From Siphonodentalium dalli (taxonomy: Eukaryota > Mollusca > Scaphopoda > Gadilida > Siphonodentaliidae), in NCBI GenBank assembly GCA_032622095.1, contig CP136069.1, forward strand, positions 72,129,319 through 72,193,318: a stretch of 64,000 nucleotides of DNA. Reading direction: 5' to 3'. A program made the translations under genes and the position numbers. The notes beneath the pieces were generated by a model, which had not been told where the DNA came from, ran no database searches, and was given only the letters and a program-made list of their open reading frames with translations. This document shows, in pieces, positions 1-10,856 of this stretch; the first letter of the stretch is position 1; each line of letters starts with the position of its first letter.

Positions 1-40
1 TAAGTTCAACAAATCGTTGAACTTATTATCAGAACATTGA
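1..40. repeat. MITE family D fragment (hairpin), cut by window edge
   Basis: The window opens inside a small hairpin: AAGTTCAACAAA followed by a short loop and TTGTTGAACTTATTATC. The same hairpin occurs at 39064-39110, 40421-40455 and 54016-54055 inside a longer element with TTAACCCTTTCT-like ends, so this is the truncated core of one more copy. Confidence 0.6.
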
Positions 41-60
41 ATATTTAGTATAGAAAGGAG

Positions 61-488
61 AAAACACAACTATATATAGCTCATTGCTTCAGGCGAACTG
101 AACATCACCCCGGTTGACCCTCTAAAACTGATAAACGCAAAACTGTTGATATATTCGTTTCCATATTAATTGAAAATATTGCAAACAAATAGGGCATAGT
201 AATTTATAATTCGCCAAAAAAAATCCAAAATTGCACAGAGGGGAGTATGTAACGACCACTGAGTGTCCGCGGATCGGTTGTGCATGCGGTGTGAGACGGA
301 TGATCATACATGTTTGGCATGTATCCACCAGTGCAAATATTTGAGTATATGCTATCTCATGTTCCACATGCGTGCGAATTAAGTAGTCGGTCAATCATTC
401 CGCCATGAAGGTTAGTCATTATGTGGCCATTGACCTTCAAATAGAGTCGACAAGCCTTGAAAAAGTGTGTATGACATTTACAGAATTA
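61..488. other. No recognised feature
   Basis: Apparently unique AT-rich DNA. A 90-codon open frame on the minus strand (122-394) has no domain, no signal peptide and no splice context that would support it as coding. Confidence 0.6.
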
Positions 489-569
489 TGTCCCCAGAGG
501 GTATATTTAGTTACGCTATCTCGCACAGTGGGCTTGCGTCACCAAATTCACCCTCTGAGAACCTCATTC
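489..569. repeat. Short hairpin MITE, family E (CCCCAGAGGGTG ends)
   Basis: GTCCCCAGAGGGT at the left and ACCCTCTGAGAACCTCATT at the right are inverted copies enclosing a partly palindromic middle (TTACGCTATC / GCGTCACCAAA). The same ends recur near 27290, 27575-27695 and 46045-46072, so this is a dispersed foldback of about 80 bp. It carries no coding content. Confidence 0.55.
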
Positions 570-648
570 TGCTGAGGCCTCAACTGCTATATATGAGAGA
601 CATATATATGATAAGATTGAAGTTCCTCAGTTGAAGTTGATGATGTTC

Positions 649-854
649 ACAACATGGTAAATATAATGAAAATGAGTGTGTGACTCCAGTAATTTATTCA
701 TTTTCATTATAATTACCACGTTGCTTGCATCGTTCATAGAACACATGGCTCATGGCCCATGGATCAAATTAATTCATGTGTTGCATATATTCTGTTGAGT
801 ATAACAAGAGATGGTCCCATAAATGGCCGGATTTAATGTACAGTCCCCCTTTAA
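649..854. repeat. MITE family F, partial copy
   Basis: This aligns over about 200 bp with 34970-35177: TGAAAATGA, the CGTTCATAGA block, GTTGCATATATTCTGTTGAG and a final CCTTTAA. The right end retains GTACAGTCCCCCTTTAA; the left TTAAAGGGG end is lost. The family ends resemble those of the larger elements at 54437-56785 and 57914-58474. Confidence 0.65.
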
Positions 855-1052
855 TGTAAACAATTTGTATTTTTTTTCGTTTTAAGTTCCCGTTTGATTT
901 GACAATTCATGTATAGTTCAGAATAGATATTATATCCTCTATGAAACAACTAGATACTGATTTCATGCAGAAACTTTGCGCAGATGTCAATCCTGGTGAT
1001 CATGCACTCATTTATCACAATCCGTGGACACTCAGGGCTACATGTTATTATA

Positions 1053-1101
1053 TGTTAACACTGAGGCCTATGGGAAATAATTACTTCACTGTAACCTAAA
1101 C
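1053..1101. repeat. Fragment of the GGTTACACTGG-ended element
   Basis: CACTGAGGCCTATGG followed by a short spacer and GTAACCTAAA matches the right end of the element at 10042-10497. Only this end is present. Confidence 0.55.
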
Positions 1102-1419
1102 CAGATTCTAGGACAACCGATGTATCACAAGCTGGTTTGAGTAGAATAAAAACCTGGACTATAATTGTTCGCATAACCATTATCCAGACTTATACATCGA
1201 GAATTCAGAACAAATGACCGAACATTAGACACTGACAGATAACCGATGGCATTCGTCAAGAATGAATAGCAATGAATGCAAATTGAGATTCCTCTGTGAG
1301 GTGTCGATATCCTGTGTTTCTGTAAGTGTTCAGCTTGAATGGTTACATCTTAGCCCAATCTGTGTTATCTAATAACCATATTCAGAAATCGAATCTCATG
1401 GTCGATAAGGCAGCGTGCT

Positions 1420-1568
1420 AGATCATGCCATGATTCACTACTGTGGTTAACACCCGTAGAGTTCATATTCCACCAGTGCAAAACATGGGAACTTTGTGAT
1501 GCACTGACCCCTTTTGACGGGGCCGAACTTCATAACATGGCAAGCAAGGCAGGGAATATACTTCTTTG
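1420..1568. repeat. Foldback family G, left-end fragment
   Basis: GATCATGCCATGA, then AACACCCGTAGAG, TTCATATTCCACCAG and GGGAATATACTTCT follow the order of the left arm of the copies at 22597-23200 and 48579-51344. The right arm is missing. Its GAATATACTTCT segment corresponds to the point where the transposon at 48718 landed in another copy. Confidence 0.6.
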
Positions 1569-1874
1569 TTTATATTTTTTCTCGATAATATACTTCAAAG
1601 TATGGGGTGGTCCCAGCACGAAATTGCATGCTTTTAGTGACTTTAGTTAGCCGATATCGCAAAATAAAAATTGAATTAATTATTAATTAATAATTAAAGT
1701 AATCGTCAGATAACAAGTTTAAATGAAAGTATAAATGACACTGTAGCTCAACTTTGGTGGGAGATAATGTTATGTGTTACAGTCAATAGAGCGATTATGA
1801 ATGCGGAAAGTTTAAATATCTAAGTAATATTAGATGTAAATATGAAAAATATATATAAAGTATAATTTCAACTA

Positions 1875-2640
1875 AATTCAGAAAAACTATTGACGGCTCG
1901 GGTCGGCTCCCATCTAGATGTCACCCAAAAGATCCATAAGAAATTTGCTGGCAATCGGACGAGTGATGTGATCTGTAGGGTGTGCCAAAGGTTTTTGTCA
2001 TGCAAAGAGCAAAATCCAAGATGGCTGCCGCCGGCCATGTTTTTAATCGAAATGTTTTCAAATTCGATAGCTCCCATCGGGAGGTGGTCCTAAACATGAC
2101 TGTAAATTTTCAAAACAATTAAATGAGAGCTGCAGGATGATGGTCGGGTGTGGGAGGTGGTCTGTATGTGTGTGTGCGGAAGGATTTAGTTATACAAAGA
2201 GTATAATTCAGAGTATAATGTTTTTCAATGAAATTCAGAAAAATGGTTCCCATTTAGAGGTTGTCCCAGTGATCCATATGACGTTTGGTGATGATCGGAT
2301 GATGAATGTAGTCTGTATGGTGAGCAAAACGTTTAGTCATGCAAAGAGTGAAATCCAAGATGGCTGCCGTCGGATGTGAGATGCGTGCTGCAGGGTGTGC
2401 CGATGGATTCAAATCTAAAATCCAAGATGGCTGCTGGCGGCCATGTTTTTAACGAATTCGGTCAAAATAGGAGGCTCCCATTTAGAGCTCACCCAAAGAT
2501 CCGTATGAAGTTTGGTGACGATCTGATGAGAGATGTGACCTATAGGGTGTACTAACGGAAATTGTTTACGGACGTCCTCCCGACGCATGCACGGACGCAC
2601 TGACCGACGCCAACCCATGGCATTAGCTCAAACTTGACCT
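1875..2640. repeat. Three degenerate copies of an ATCCAAGATGGCTGC repeat
   Basis: About 180-bp units start near 1875, 2230 and 2440. Each has CTCCCATYTAGA, a CACCCAAAGATCC-like block, TTTGGTGACGATCGGA, and AAATCCAAGATGGCTGCC with GGCCATGTTTTTAA. The last unit runs into ACGGACGCACTGACCGACGC and ends with TCAGCTAAAAA, the tail style of dispersed repeats known from mollusc genomes. The short open frames in it follow the repeat and are not genes. Confidence 0.7.
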
Positions 2641-2700
2641 CAAGTTCAGCTAAAAATAAACGGAACTACAAAATAAAATAATGAAAAGATTTGTGTTTAA

Positions 2701-3092
2701 CCCTTTACCCAACAAACCGGCCAAAAACGCCCAAATAAAGCTTCAACAGCCTAAAATATCTTCGGTCTGTCTCAATAGAACGATACAAATATGGATATCA
2801 TTGGAACCGGCTCCTTGACCACATTGTGATAGTTACAGTTATGCCCTGTGCCAATGCATTCTCTTATATATGCGAGTCGACCATAGGTCGCCTCGCATAT
2901 ATAAGAGAATGCATTGGCCTAAAAAAAATCTTTTTTTAACACTTTTTACCATTTTTTCTTACATTCTTTAACAATTTTATAATTTTTAATGTGTTAAGCC
3001 AATGCATTCTCTTATATATGTGAGGCGACCTATGGTCGACTCGCATATATAAGAGAATGCATTGGCACAGGGCCCTCCTGTTGGGTAAAGGG
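2701..3092. mobile_element. TTAA-flanked hairpin MITE, family A (piggyBac-like ends)
   Basis: The element is flanked by TTAA on both sides (2697-2700 and 3093-3096). Its termini are CCCTTTACCCAACA and the inverse TGTTGGGTAAAGGG. TTAA target sites and CCC-starting termini are hallmarks of the piggyBac superfamily. It holds two hairpins with 26-bp arms (CCAATGCATTCTCTTATATA...), the second being the reverse complement of the first, separated by a T-rich linker. Other copies are at 16091, 23935 and 37996, in the opposite orientation. No transposase is present. Confidence 0.88.
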
Positions 3093-3304
3093 TTAATCAA
3101 GAATACGGTTAGTTTACTTTTTAACTTATCTTGTACATTCTGTTATTTGCAACTGCCTTCTTTGGTGTATTGCAATAAACTATCTTATCAATAAGTATTT
3201 ATTGAAGACATGGTTAGCATGCAGGGATAGCAGTCGTCTGAAATTTGGTGATTGGAAACGGTGTCTTGGTTTTGATTGATGGAGCATGCGCATAATGGAG
3301 CGAT

Positions 3305-3990
3305 TAGTCGAACTTAGAACCCCCCTCTCCATTTGAACCACATCCAAATGTCCCAGTCCGCGAAGTTCCATTTGCACACCACCCCTTGTGTTGGAATTAT
3401 CCAACTGGTACACCAGGTGTTTCCAGCTGTTGGAAATGTCCAGTCCGCGGTTCCATGCTGATTCCAGTCCAAACTTTTGGCCGATAATGTGAAAATATGC
3501 GACCGTTGGTCTAAAGACAACAAATTACCCACTATATACTAATTGAAATATCTAGCAACCAGACAAAATCAACCTATACACCAAACTGTATACTTCAGTT
3601 CTGAAATTACCAGCCAAAGTGTCAGGCATGAAATTTCCAACTGTTGAATGTGCTGTCCAGAGTTGTGGGTGAGTTACACGCACACACACCCGCGACCACG
3701 TCCCTCCTCAGCTGATGTCAGAGTGGGGATACATGGACGTGGTTAGACGGGGGTGGTGGAGGTCCACATTATAATTTCCAACTGCAACTCTTCACAAGAT
3801 CGAGAAATTCAATTTGCACATTCGAAATTTGGTCTGGGAACAACAATTTCCATACTAGTACAAATATAAAATCACTATCGCGGAACAATTTAAACTTATA
3901 TTTGGTAAGAAATTTCAAACTAATGTCGTGTCAGCTATTTACAAATATTAAACATTTTGACAACAGTTGGAGGTTAGACCCCCCCCCCCC
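3305..3990. repeat. Dispersed repeat family I (TTGGAAATTTCCAAC), two degenerate copies
   Basis: Blocks such as TTGGAATTATCCAACTGGTA, the GACCGTTGGTCTAAAGACAAC block, and GTGTCAGGCATGAAATTTCC followed by AACTGTTG recur in the same order at 12960, 21690, 33155, 42190, 45410 and 46700. A second, shorter copy ends at 3990 in a C homopolymer. The family is rich in the self-complementary word GGAAATTTCC. No coding potential. Confidence 0.7.
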
Positions 3991-4572
3991 CAAATCGTCA
4001 ACTCATGCTGTCAGCTGTTATTAGAATGGATAGTCAGCATTGGCTTCGTTCACATGACTCGTGATGTGATAATCCCCACATATTCATGCAGCGAGCAATA
4101 TAATTTCCGGGTAGCATTCCGATTGTTCGGGGGAAGGTTCAGTCAGCACATAACATTACAATTTATTGTATCGTTATAAGCTATTTGTTGCCAAAGAAAT
4201 AGTTGTGTTGTTATGTGTCCCAAATTCCTCGTTCGGTTACATCCACGTGCACTGTAAAGTGTATTACATTGCCCACTGAGTTGTTTGATCTATCGTCGTA
4301 TAAAGAAACACACCACTGTATCTCTTTCATTGCTTTGACTTTGTTGGCTTTTTAACCGTTTGTCTTACGTTAATTGATGAGGATGTGTATACCATTATTA
4401 TGTGGTTATATGTGTGTATACATGTGTGTAACCGGAAACTATCCTTCATAAATAGCAACAAAAGAGAAGATATTTCCTCGTATAATATAATGGGTGAAGA
4501 TGGGTGTACTCAAGGCTGATCAAGTCTCTTGTTGTATAATTATTCATCTCTCACAAATGAGGGTGGTGGAAC
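3991..4572. other. No recognised feature
   Basis: Unique-looking DNA with a short GTGTGTATACATGTGTGTA stretch near 4408. No gene or repeat boundary is visible. Confidence 0.55.
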
Positions 4573-4778
4573 TACAGTAATGCCCTAAATAATCGACTCC
4601 TTAACCACAGCAGAATTATGGGTAACTTTTCAAGATTTAGTCGGAAATATGGCTTGTTGCCATTCATCGGAAAGCTCTCAGCCGATGAATGGCAACAAGC
4701 CATATTTCGACTAAATCCTGAAAAGTTACCCATAATTCTGCTGTGGTTAAGGAGTCGATTATTTAGGGCATTACTGTA
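4573..4778. mobile_element. Near-perfect palindromic MITE (Tc1/mariner-like ends)
   Basis: Arms of about 98 bp (4573-4670 and 4682-4778) are reverse complements except for one substitution and one single-base indel, around an 11-nt loop. The ends read TA-CAGTAATGCCC and GGGCATTACTG-TA. A TA duplication plus a CAGT terminus is the pattern of Tc1/mariner-derived MITEs. The high arm identity implies a young or actively homogenised element. Confidence 0.8.
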
Positions 4779-4779
4779 T

Positions 4780-5190
4780 TCCCCCTGAATCCTGAATACC
4801 AGTCAACTGATATAGGGGTGATACTGCGTACAAATTAACAGAGGGGTGAATCTTGCGTATACCAGTTAAGAAAATATAGAATACATCTACATATACTTAG
4901 TAATTTGAAACTAATATCATAGTTCTCACATATTTGCTGAAGTAGTACCATAACTTCAACATATACAAGTATATTGTATCAAGGGTATTATGGACCGAAT
5001 TACATCAAAATATGTCACTTCGGCTGAAAAATAATCAAAATTACTGCAATGATGTGCTATTAAAGTTGCATACCAGTCTTTTTGTTGAATCCCGAATACC
5101 GGTTAAATTGGGCATATGAATCTTGAGTACCAGTTAACAGAGCGATATGAATCCCGCTATACCTGAAAATGGCTCGAATCTCGCGTACCA
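4780..5190. repeat. Degenerate short repeat, GAATCYYGNRTACCAGTTAA-like
   Basis: The words GAATCCTGAATACCAGTCAA, GAATCTTGCGTATACCAGTT, GAATCCCGAATACCGGTTAA and GAATCTTGAGTACCAGTTAA recur with AGAGGGGTG-type spacers. This is an old, interrupted tandem array with no gene. Confidence 0.55.
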
Positions 5191-5335
5191 AAAAGAGGGG
5201 GTTGAAATTAACTTGACAACCTCACAAATGGATAGCTATACCAATAACAGTCCTATCTTAAGTCGAATATTCAACCACCGATAAAAAAAAACAACAAAAA
5301 ACATGAGTTAAAATAATTGCAATTGCCATGTTTAA

Positions 5336-5571
5336 CCCTTTATTGGCGGGAGATGCGCTGATGCTGCATTAAAGATCCTGTGCCAAAGCATTATATTATA
5401 TATGTGAGTCTCCCATAGAGATCCTCACGTATATAAGATGATGTACTGGTTTACAAGGTCAAGGTAAATATTGTCAGGCTAATGTATTCTCTTATATGTG
5501 CGAGGCTCCCTATGGGAGACTCGCATATATCAGAAAATGAATTGGCACTGGTTTTCGAAAATTTCAGGAAG
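5336..5571. mobile_element. TTAA-flanked hairpin MITE, family B
   Basis: This begins TTAA-CCCTTTATTGGCGGGAGA, continues GCATTAAAGATCCTGTGCC, then carries two hairpins with ATTCTCTTATATGTGCGAGG-type arms and GCTCCCTATGGGAG loops, and ends near GTTTTCGAAAATTTCAGGAA. Copies are at 32934, 42440 and 61689 (inverted). The arms are related to family A but the backbone and loop differ. The right TTAA is not intact here. Confidence 0.7.
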
Positions 5572-5709
5572 CTCCATGCAGTATACTAGCAGGTCTAACG
5601 TGTTACTGTGCTATGTATATTAGAACAAGAGATGGACTGTCGTCCGGTGCATACCCCCTTGTGGCATACCGCCTAGTGTGTGCATATCAATAACTTATGA
5701 CTGCTATAC

Positions 5710-6545
5710 TCAGACAGATGGACCCAAAAATCAGCATTTTCATATAAACAAAGATGAATGACTATAGAACAAAAAACCAAAAACAAAACAGTTGAATGTG
5801 CCATTAAATGTCCTCATAGTGGTGAACATCCATTCAAAATTTCATTGAGATCCGAGCATTACTGTTCAAGTTATGATCTGAACAGACATCGGATGGACCA
5901 AACGGCCAACATTGCAAGATAAACAAAGATGAATAACTCTAGAATGGAAAAGCCAAACAAAACAATGGAACCCTTTATTTAATGTCCTCATAGTAGTGAA
6001 CATCCATACCAAATTTCATTGAAATCCCAGCACAACTGTTGATGTTACGACATGAACAGACACCAGATGGACCAAAAATCCAACATTTCCAGATAAACAA
6101 AGATGAATAACCCTAGAATGGAAAATCCGAACAAAACGATGGAACCCTCTATTTATTGTCCTCATAGTAGTGAACATTCATGCCCAATTTCATTAAGATC
6201 CCAGCACAACTGTTGAAGTTACGACATGAACAGACACCAGACGGACCATTTCCAGATAAACAAAGATGAATAACTAGAATGGAAAATCCGAACAAAACGA
6301 TGGAACCCTCTATTTAATGTCATCAGAGCAGTGAACATCCATACATAATTTCAGTGAGATCAGAGCACTACTGTTCAAGTTATGACTTGAACAGACATCG
6401 GACGGACGTACGGATGGACGGACGTACGGACAGACGTACGGACGTATGGACAGAGGGACGCACACACGGACGGATGCACGGACGGATGCACGGACGGACG
6501 GACAGGTGCAAAACAGTATACCCCCCTTTTTTAAATGGGGTATAA
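5710..6545. repeat. About 174-bp tandem repeat (4-5 units) with a GGACGGACG tail
   Basis: Units share AGATAAACAAAGATGAATAA, AACAAAACRATGGAACCCT, GTCCTCATAGTAGTGAACAT and GAACAGACAYCRGAYGGACC. Successive GTGAACATCC blocks lie near 5823, 5997, 6171 and 6331. The last unit runs into a GGACGGACGTACGGA tract (about 6400-6500) and ends near GTATACCCCC...GGGGTATA. This is typical mollusc dispersed-repeat architecture. The Arg/Thr/Asp-rich open frames in the tract are artefacts. Confidence 0.75.
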
Positions 6546-6549
6546 TAAG

Positions 6550-7054
6550 CGTACACCAGCTTGGCGGTAAAAGTCAAGCGATTTTACGGCGCCAAACCTA
6601 AGGTTTATAAATAGATGTCGACACATATGTGTATATATACGGGAGAACGAGTAAACACTAATAGAAACTGTTTATGCGGCTAAACTGCGACCTCCAATAT
6701 GATTAATATGCATGATTTACACTCAAAATAAGCTCCCATTGTCACATTCGCGGCATAGCGTTTGTCGCTCAGTCGGTTATTAGAAGATTGGCTTAATTCG
6801 CTTTGCTACAACTTTTGTAGCCTACATGCTGGTCACAAGACTTCTAAACGTTTTGACCGTGAGTGTGTATGCGAATTCGTTGAAATGGTCACTTGATTCA
6901 GATAACTTATGTTGGCAATTTCAACACCGGTTACATATGTTATACGTGCGTATGGCTAAACCTGGCTAACGACCTGTGAACATGACGTCATAGTGTTCAT
7001 TATATTTTCGTGTTCACAAAGTCACACGGGTGACCCAACCGATTGGAGGCCATA
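6550..7054. other. No recognised feature
   Basis: Unique-looking DNA between the GGACGGACG repeat and the 21-bp satellite. No splice-supported open frame is visible. Confidence 0.5.
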
Positions 7055-9360
7055 TGTGTTACATATAGGCATCTCGATGTTTCACATTTACATCCCAGTC
7101 TTTTACACTGGCATCTCGGTGTTTTACATTAACATCCCAGTGCTTTACACTGGCATCTCGGTGTTTAACATTGCCCTCTCGGTGTTTTACACTGCATCTC
7201 GGTGTTTAGCATTGGCCTCTCTGTATTTTACACTGGCACCTCGGTGTTTTACATTGCCCTCTCGGTGTTTTACACTGGCATCTCGGTGTTTAACATTGGC
7301 CTCTCGGTGTTTAACACTGGCCTCTCGGTGTTTAACATTGGCCTGTCGCTGTCTTACATTGGCATCTCGGTGTTTAACATTGGCCTCTCGGTGTTTTGCA
7401 CTGACATCTCGGTGTTTTACATTGGCCTCTCTGTGTTTAACATTGTACTCTCGGTGTTTTACACTGGCATCTCGGTGTTTAACATTGGCATCTCGGTATT
7501 TTACACTGGCATCTCGGTGTTTAACATTGGCATCTCGGTATTTTACACTGGCATCTCGGTGTTTAACATTGGCCTCTCGGTATTTTACACTGGCATCTCG
7601 GTGTTTAACATTGGCCTCTCGGTGTTTTACACTGGCATCTCGGTGTTTAACATTGGCCTCTCGCTGTTTTACATTGGCATCTCGGTGTTTAACATCGGCC
7701 TGTCGCTGTTTTACATTGGCATCTCGGTGTTTAACATTGGCCAGTCGCTGTTTTACATTGGCATCTCGGTGTTTAACATTGGCATCTCGGTATTTTACAC
7801 TGGCATCTCGGTGTTTAACATTGGCCTCTCGGTATTTTACACTGGCATCTCGGTGTTTAACATTGGCCTCTCGGTGTTTTACACTGGCATCTCGGTGTTT
7901 AACATTGGCCTCTCGCTGTTTTACATTGGCATCTCGGTGTTTAACATTGGCCTGTCGCTGTTTTACATTGGCATCTCGGTGTTTAACATTGGCCTCTCGG
8001 TGTTTTGCACTGGGCTCTCGGTGTTTTATACTGACATCTCGGTGTTTTACATTGGCCTCTCTGTGTTTAACATTGTACTCTCGGTGTTTTACACTGGCAT
8101 CTCCGTGTTTAACATTGGCCTCTCAGTGTTTTACACTGGCATCTCCGTGTTTAACATTGGCCTCTCGGTATTTTACACTGGCATCTCGGTGTTTAACATT
8201 GGCCTCTCGGTGTTTTACACTGGCATCTCGGTGTTTAACATTGGCCTCTCGCTGTTTTACATTGGCATCTCGGTGTTTAACATTGGCCTGTCGCTGTTTT
8301 ACATTGGCATCTCGGTGTTTAACATTGGCCTCTCGGTGTTTTGCACTGGGCTCTCGGTGTTTTATACTGACATCTCGGTGTTTTACATTGGCCTCTCTGT
8401 GTTTAACATTGTACTCTCGGTGTTTTACACTGGCATCTCCGTGTTTAACATTGGCCTCTCGGTGTTTTATACTGACATATCGGTGTTTTACACTGGCATC
8501 TCGGTGTTTAACATTGGCCTCTCGGTATTTTACACTGGCCTCTCGGTGTTTAACATTGGCCTCTCGGTGTTTTACACTGGCCTCTCGGTGTTTAACATTG
8601 TCCTCTCTGTGTTTTACACTGGCATCTCGGTGTTTAACATTGGCCTGTCGCTGTTTTACATTGGCATCTCGGTGTTTAACATTGGCCTGTCGCTGTTTTA
8701 CATTGGCATCTCGGTGTTTAACATTGGCCTCTCGGTGTTTTATACTGACATCTCGGTGTTTTACATTGGCATCTCGGTGTTTAACATTGGCATCTCGGTG
8801 TTTAACATTGGCCTCTCGGTGTTTAACATTGGCCTCTCGGTGTTTTATACTGACATCTCGGTGTTTTATACTGACATCTCGGTGTTTTACATTGGCATCT
8901 CTGTGTTTTACATTGGCCTATATATGTTTATATTGGCCTCTCATTGTTTTCCATTGGCATATACAGTGTTTTGCATTGACCTCCCAGTGTTTTGCACTGG
9001 CATCTTGGCGTTTTACATTCTTGGCCTCTCGATGTTTCGCACTGACCTCTCAGTGTTTTCCATTGACCTCCCACTGTTTTTGCACTGGTATCTCGGTGTT
9101 TTACATTGGCCTTTCTGCATTTTCCATTGACCTCTCAGTGTTTTTACATTGGCCTCTATGTGTTTACAATGACCTCTCGATGTTTTACATTGACCTCCCA
9201 CTGTTTTGAAATGGCATCTCGGTGTTTTACGTTTGCCTCTACCGGTACTCGATTTTTTACATTGGCGTCTGTGTTCTACATTGACCTATATATGTGTGTG
9301 TGTGTGTTTACATTGGCCTCTCAGTATTTTCCATTGGCCTCTCAGTGTTCAGATATTCAG
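7055..9360. repeat. 21-bp satellite array, about 109 units
   Basis: The unit is CTCGGTGTTTAACATTGGC plus two bases (21 bp). It alternates between a 'TTTAACATTGG' and a 'TTTTACACTGG' form, giving a 42-bp dimer. A rarer block with TTTTGCACTG and ATTGTACTCT recurs at 7396, 8005 and 8341. The last two are exactly 336 bp (16 units) apart and the first two 609 bp (29 units) apart, so higher-order copying has occurred. Because 21 is divisible by 3 and the unit lacks stops in two plus-strand frames, frames of 738 and 642 codons overlap here (7-residue units like SRCLTLA and ISVFNIG). Two overlapping readings of the same DNA, periodic composition and no splice context argue that neither is a gene. Units degrade towards the right edge (after about 8900). 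Confidence 0.95.
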
Positions 9361-9681
9361 TTAAAAAAACGACCATAGACGTAAATTTCCCATCAATAAA
9401 TATGAATTATTATGCACGTTGTGTTTACTGTTCGCATATATGTCGTATTCATATATTTCGCGAACAAACCCGCAGATGAATAACAGCATTTGAATGTTTA
9501 CTTTTTAACTGAGTGGGAGAACCAATTTAGTAAATACTCGTGTTGAGCCAAATAGCTGGCCCCTTGGTGAGATAGTATCCACAACATCATATTGTTGGTT
9601 CTATATGAGTAATGCAGATTGAGACCATTAGATGTCAGTCACCCGTATATTTTCCCGCCATCGTATTGAAAGATCACTCAC
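9361..9681. other. No recognised feature; possible 3' intron of the minus-strand gene
   Basis: Unique-looking DNA between the satellite and the exon at 9682-9796. If that exon is real, this stretch and perhaps the satellite lie in its downstream intron. TTTTTAACTGAGTGGGAGAA near 9500 vaguely resembles a family D terminus. Confidence 0.4.
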
Positions 9682-9796
9682 CTCCAAGCCAGTTGAAGAG
9701 TTTGCCAAATATTTTTGGATTTCTCCCAAGGAAATGAGCATAACCCTTGCCATACTGTTTCCTTGGCAACCACAAAGGCCACTGTTTGTCTCGCTT
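9682..9796 (-). CDS. Candidate internal coding exon of a small secreted protein
   Basis: On the minus strand a good acceptor (TTTCTATTTCAG, ending at 9797) is followed by 115 nt of open frame and a strong donor (GAG|GTGAGT, GT at 9681-9680). The exon encodes 38 codons plus one base, beginning KRDKQWPLWLPRKQYGK and ending KIFGKLFNWLG. It is rich in Lys, Arg and aromatic residues, with basic pairs that could be processing sites. The sequence is not repetitive, unlike almost everything around it. It starts in phase 0, matching the proposed donor at 10605 of the upstream signal-peptide exon. I do not recognise the family. The next exon would lie at lower coordinates, beyond or within the satellite. 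A chance open frame between chance splice motifs remains possible. Confidence 0.45.
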
Positions 9797-10041
9797 CTGA
9801 AATAGAAACAAATATAGGTTAATTAGTGTGAGTATTGTCTGTGAGCGATGCACCATTTGTTGTGGGTGATTACCGTGTTAACTTGTTATCTCGTCCAATT
9901 TCTTTCGTTTTTTACCGGTCGGTCGTGATGATATCGCTGACAAATTACGGTCCTTGAACGATTTCCCTCATATCTGTGCTTGTGGCCTCGTTAAGCATCG
10001 CTTATCTAACTTGTTCGAGTAATAGATTTGTAGAGTTGGCG

Positions 10042-10497
10042 TTTAAGGTTACACTGGTGTAAATAGGGTTCGGAGTGACATCTAGCGGATGCGGGATATA
10101 TAGCAGATAATAAAATAGACACTGGGCCCTGATTGGTCAATAGCCTTGCGTGCTTTTTGCATAAAAAAAATCACCACACCTCTTCCCTATGATTTCCCAT
10201 AGGTAAAATAGCCATTGGCACAGGAATTAACCCTTTGTAGTGAAGTTTGAATTTTTTGGTGTGGTCTAAAATATGACAGTATTATTTATGCGGTTCTGAC
10301 ATTAGTTACGAAAACACAAGATTTAATGGCGAATTCCCTGCTAGACGGACATGATTTTTTTGCGTAAAATGTTTCCCCAAATGTCAATTTTTCAGATTTA
10401 AAGAACATTTTGGACCCACAATTTATATTGCCAACAGGATACGCTAAAACGTTAGCACTGAGGCCTATGGAAAACATTTACACCAGTGTAACCTAAA
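10042..10497. mobile_element. TIR element (GGTTACACTGGTGTAAAT ends), 456 bp
   Basis: The left terminus, GGTTACACTGGTGTAAAT preceded by TTTAA, is matched in inverse at the right (ATTTACACCAGTGTAACC followed by TAAA). The interior (10080-10225: GATGCGGGA, AATAAAATAGACA, TGATTGGTCAAT, GGTAAAATAGCCATT) is found again at 32030-32165, and the right end at 1053-1101. No coding capacity. Superfamily not assignable. In the candidate gene model it sits in the intron. Confidence 0.65.
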
Positions 10498-10605
10498 AAT
10501 GTTAGTCCATGGCAGCGCTAAAAAGATCTGACCATTAGAGCTTGAGATCTCCGTTTGCTGGCACCGTCTTTTGGCTTTTTGTTTATATGTTCTGCACGGT
10601 TCTAC

Positions 10606-10794
10606 CTTAAATGGTAGCTTATACAATAAAGCATTCATTCGTATACTGTAGTGTCCACATACCGCCCGTAGTTCTTGATCACGCAAATAATTCCTTCCTT
10701 GCTGACTGGCACAACATTTAGCATGGACTGAGATGCCACTCCCGCTGTGTATACACATTATAAGGATTGGCAATGTCACCAGATACATATACAT
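10606..10794 (-). CDS. Candidate first coding exon, signal peptide, Cys-containing secreted protein
   Basis: The minus-strand frame starts at 10794 with a typical secretory leader (MYMYLVTLPILIMCIHSGSG) and a likely cleavage point before KCC. The following 36 residues contain Cys-Cys, a later VCGHY and a basic, Leu-rich end. AAG|GTAGAA (GT at 10605-10604) is a plausible donor in phase 0, which joins in frame to the exon at 9796-9682 across an 809-nt intron. If unspliced, the frame runs on to 10465 (109 codons), but its last 11 codons fall inside the transposable element, so an exon boundary before it is more credible. Function not recognised: a secreted peptide, hormone precursor or effector are all possible. 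No TATA box is evident upstream. Confidence 0.4.
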
Positions 10795-10856
10795 AGACTG
10801 CCCGTGGTAATTGTTGTGTCCTTTACTTCTTTTAGGTTGAACGCAGACACATTGTC

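Noticed and set aside
2867-2912. tRNA- or structured-RNA-like hairpin
   Set aside because: It is the DNA hairpin of a MITE, repeated in all copies; no cloverleaf or internal promoter boxes.
6993-9209. 738-codon open frame (and the overlapping 642-codon frame)
   Set aside because: Both are the same 21-bp satellite read in two frames. The peptide is a 7-residue repeat determined by the DNA unit, and there is no splice or promoter context.
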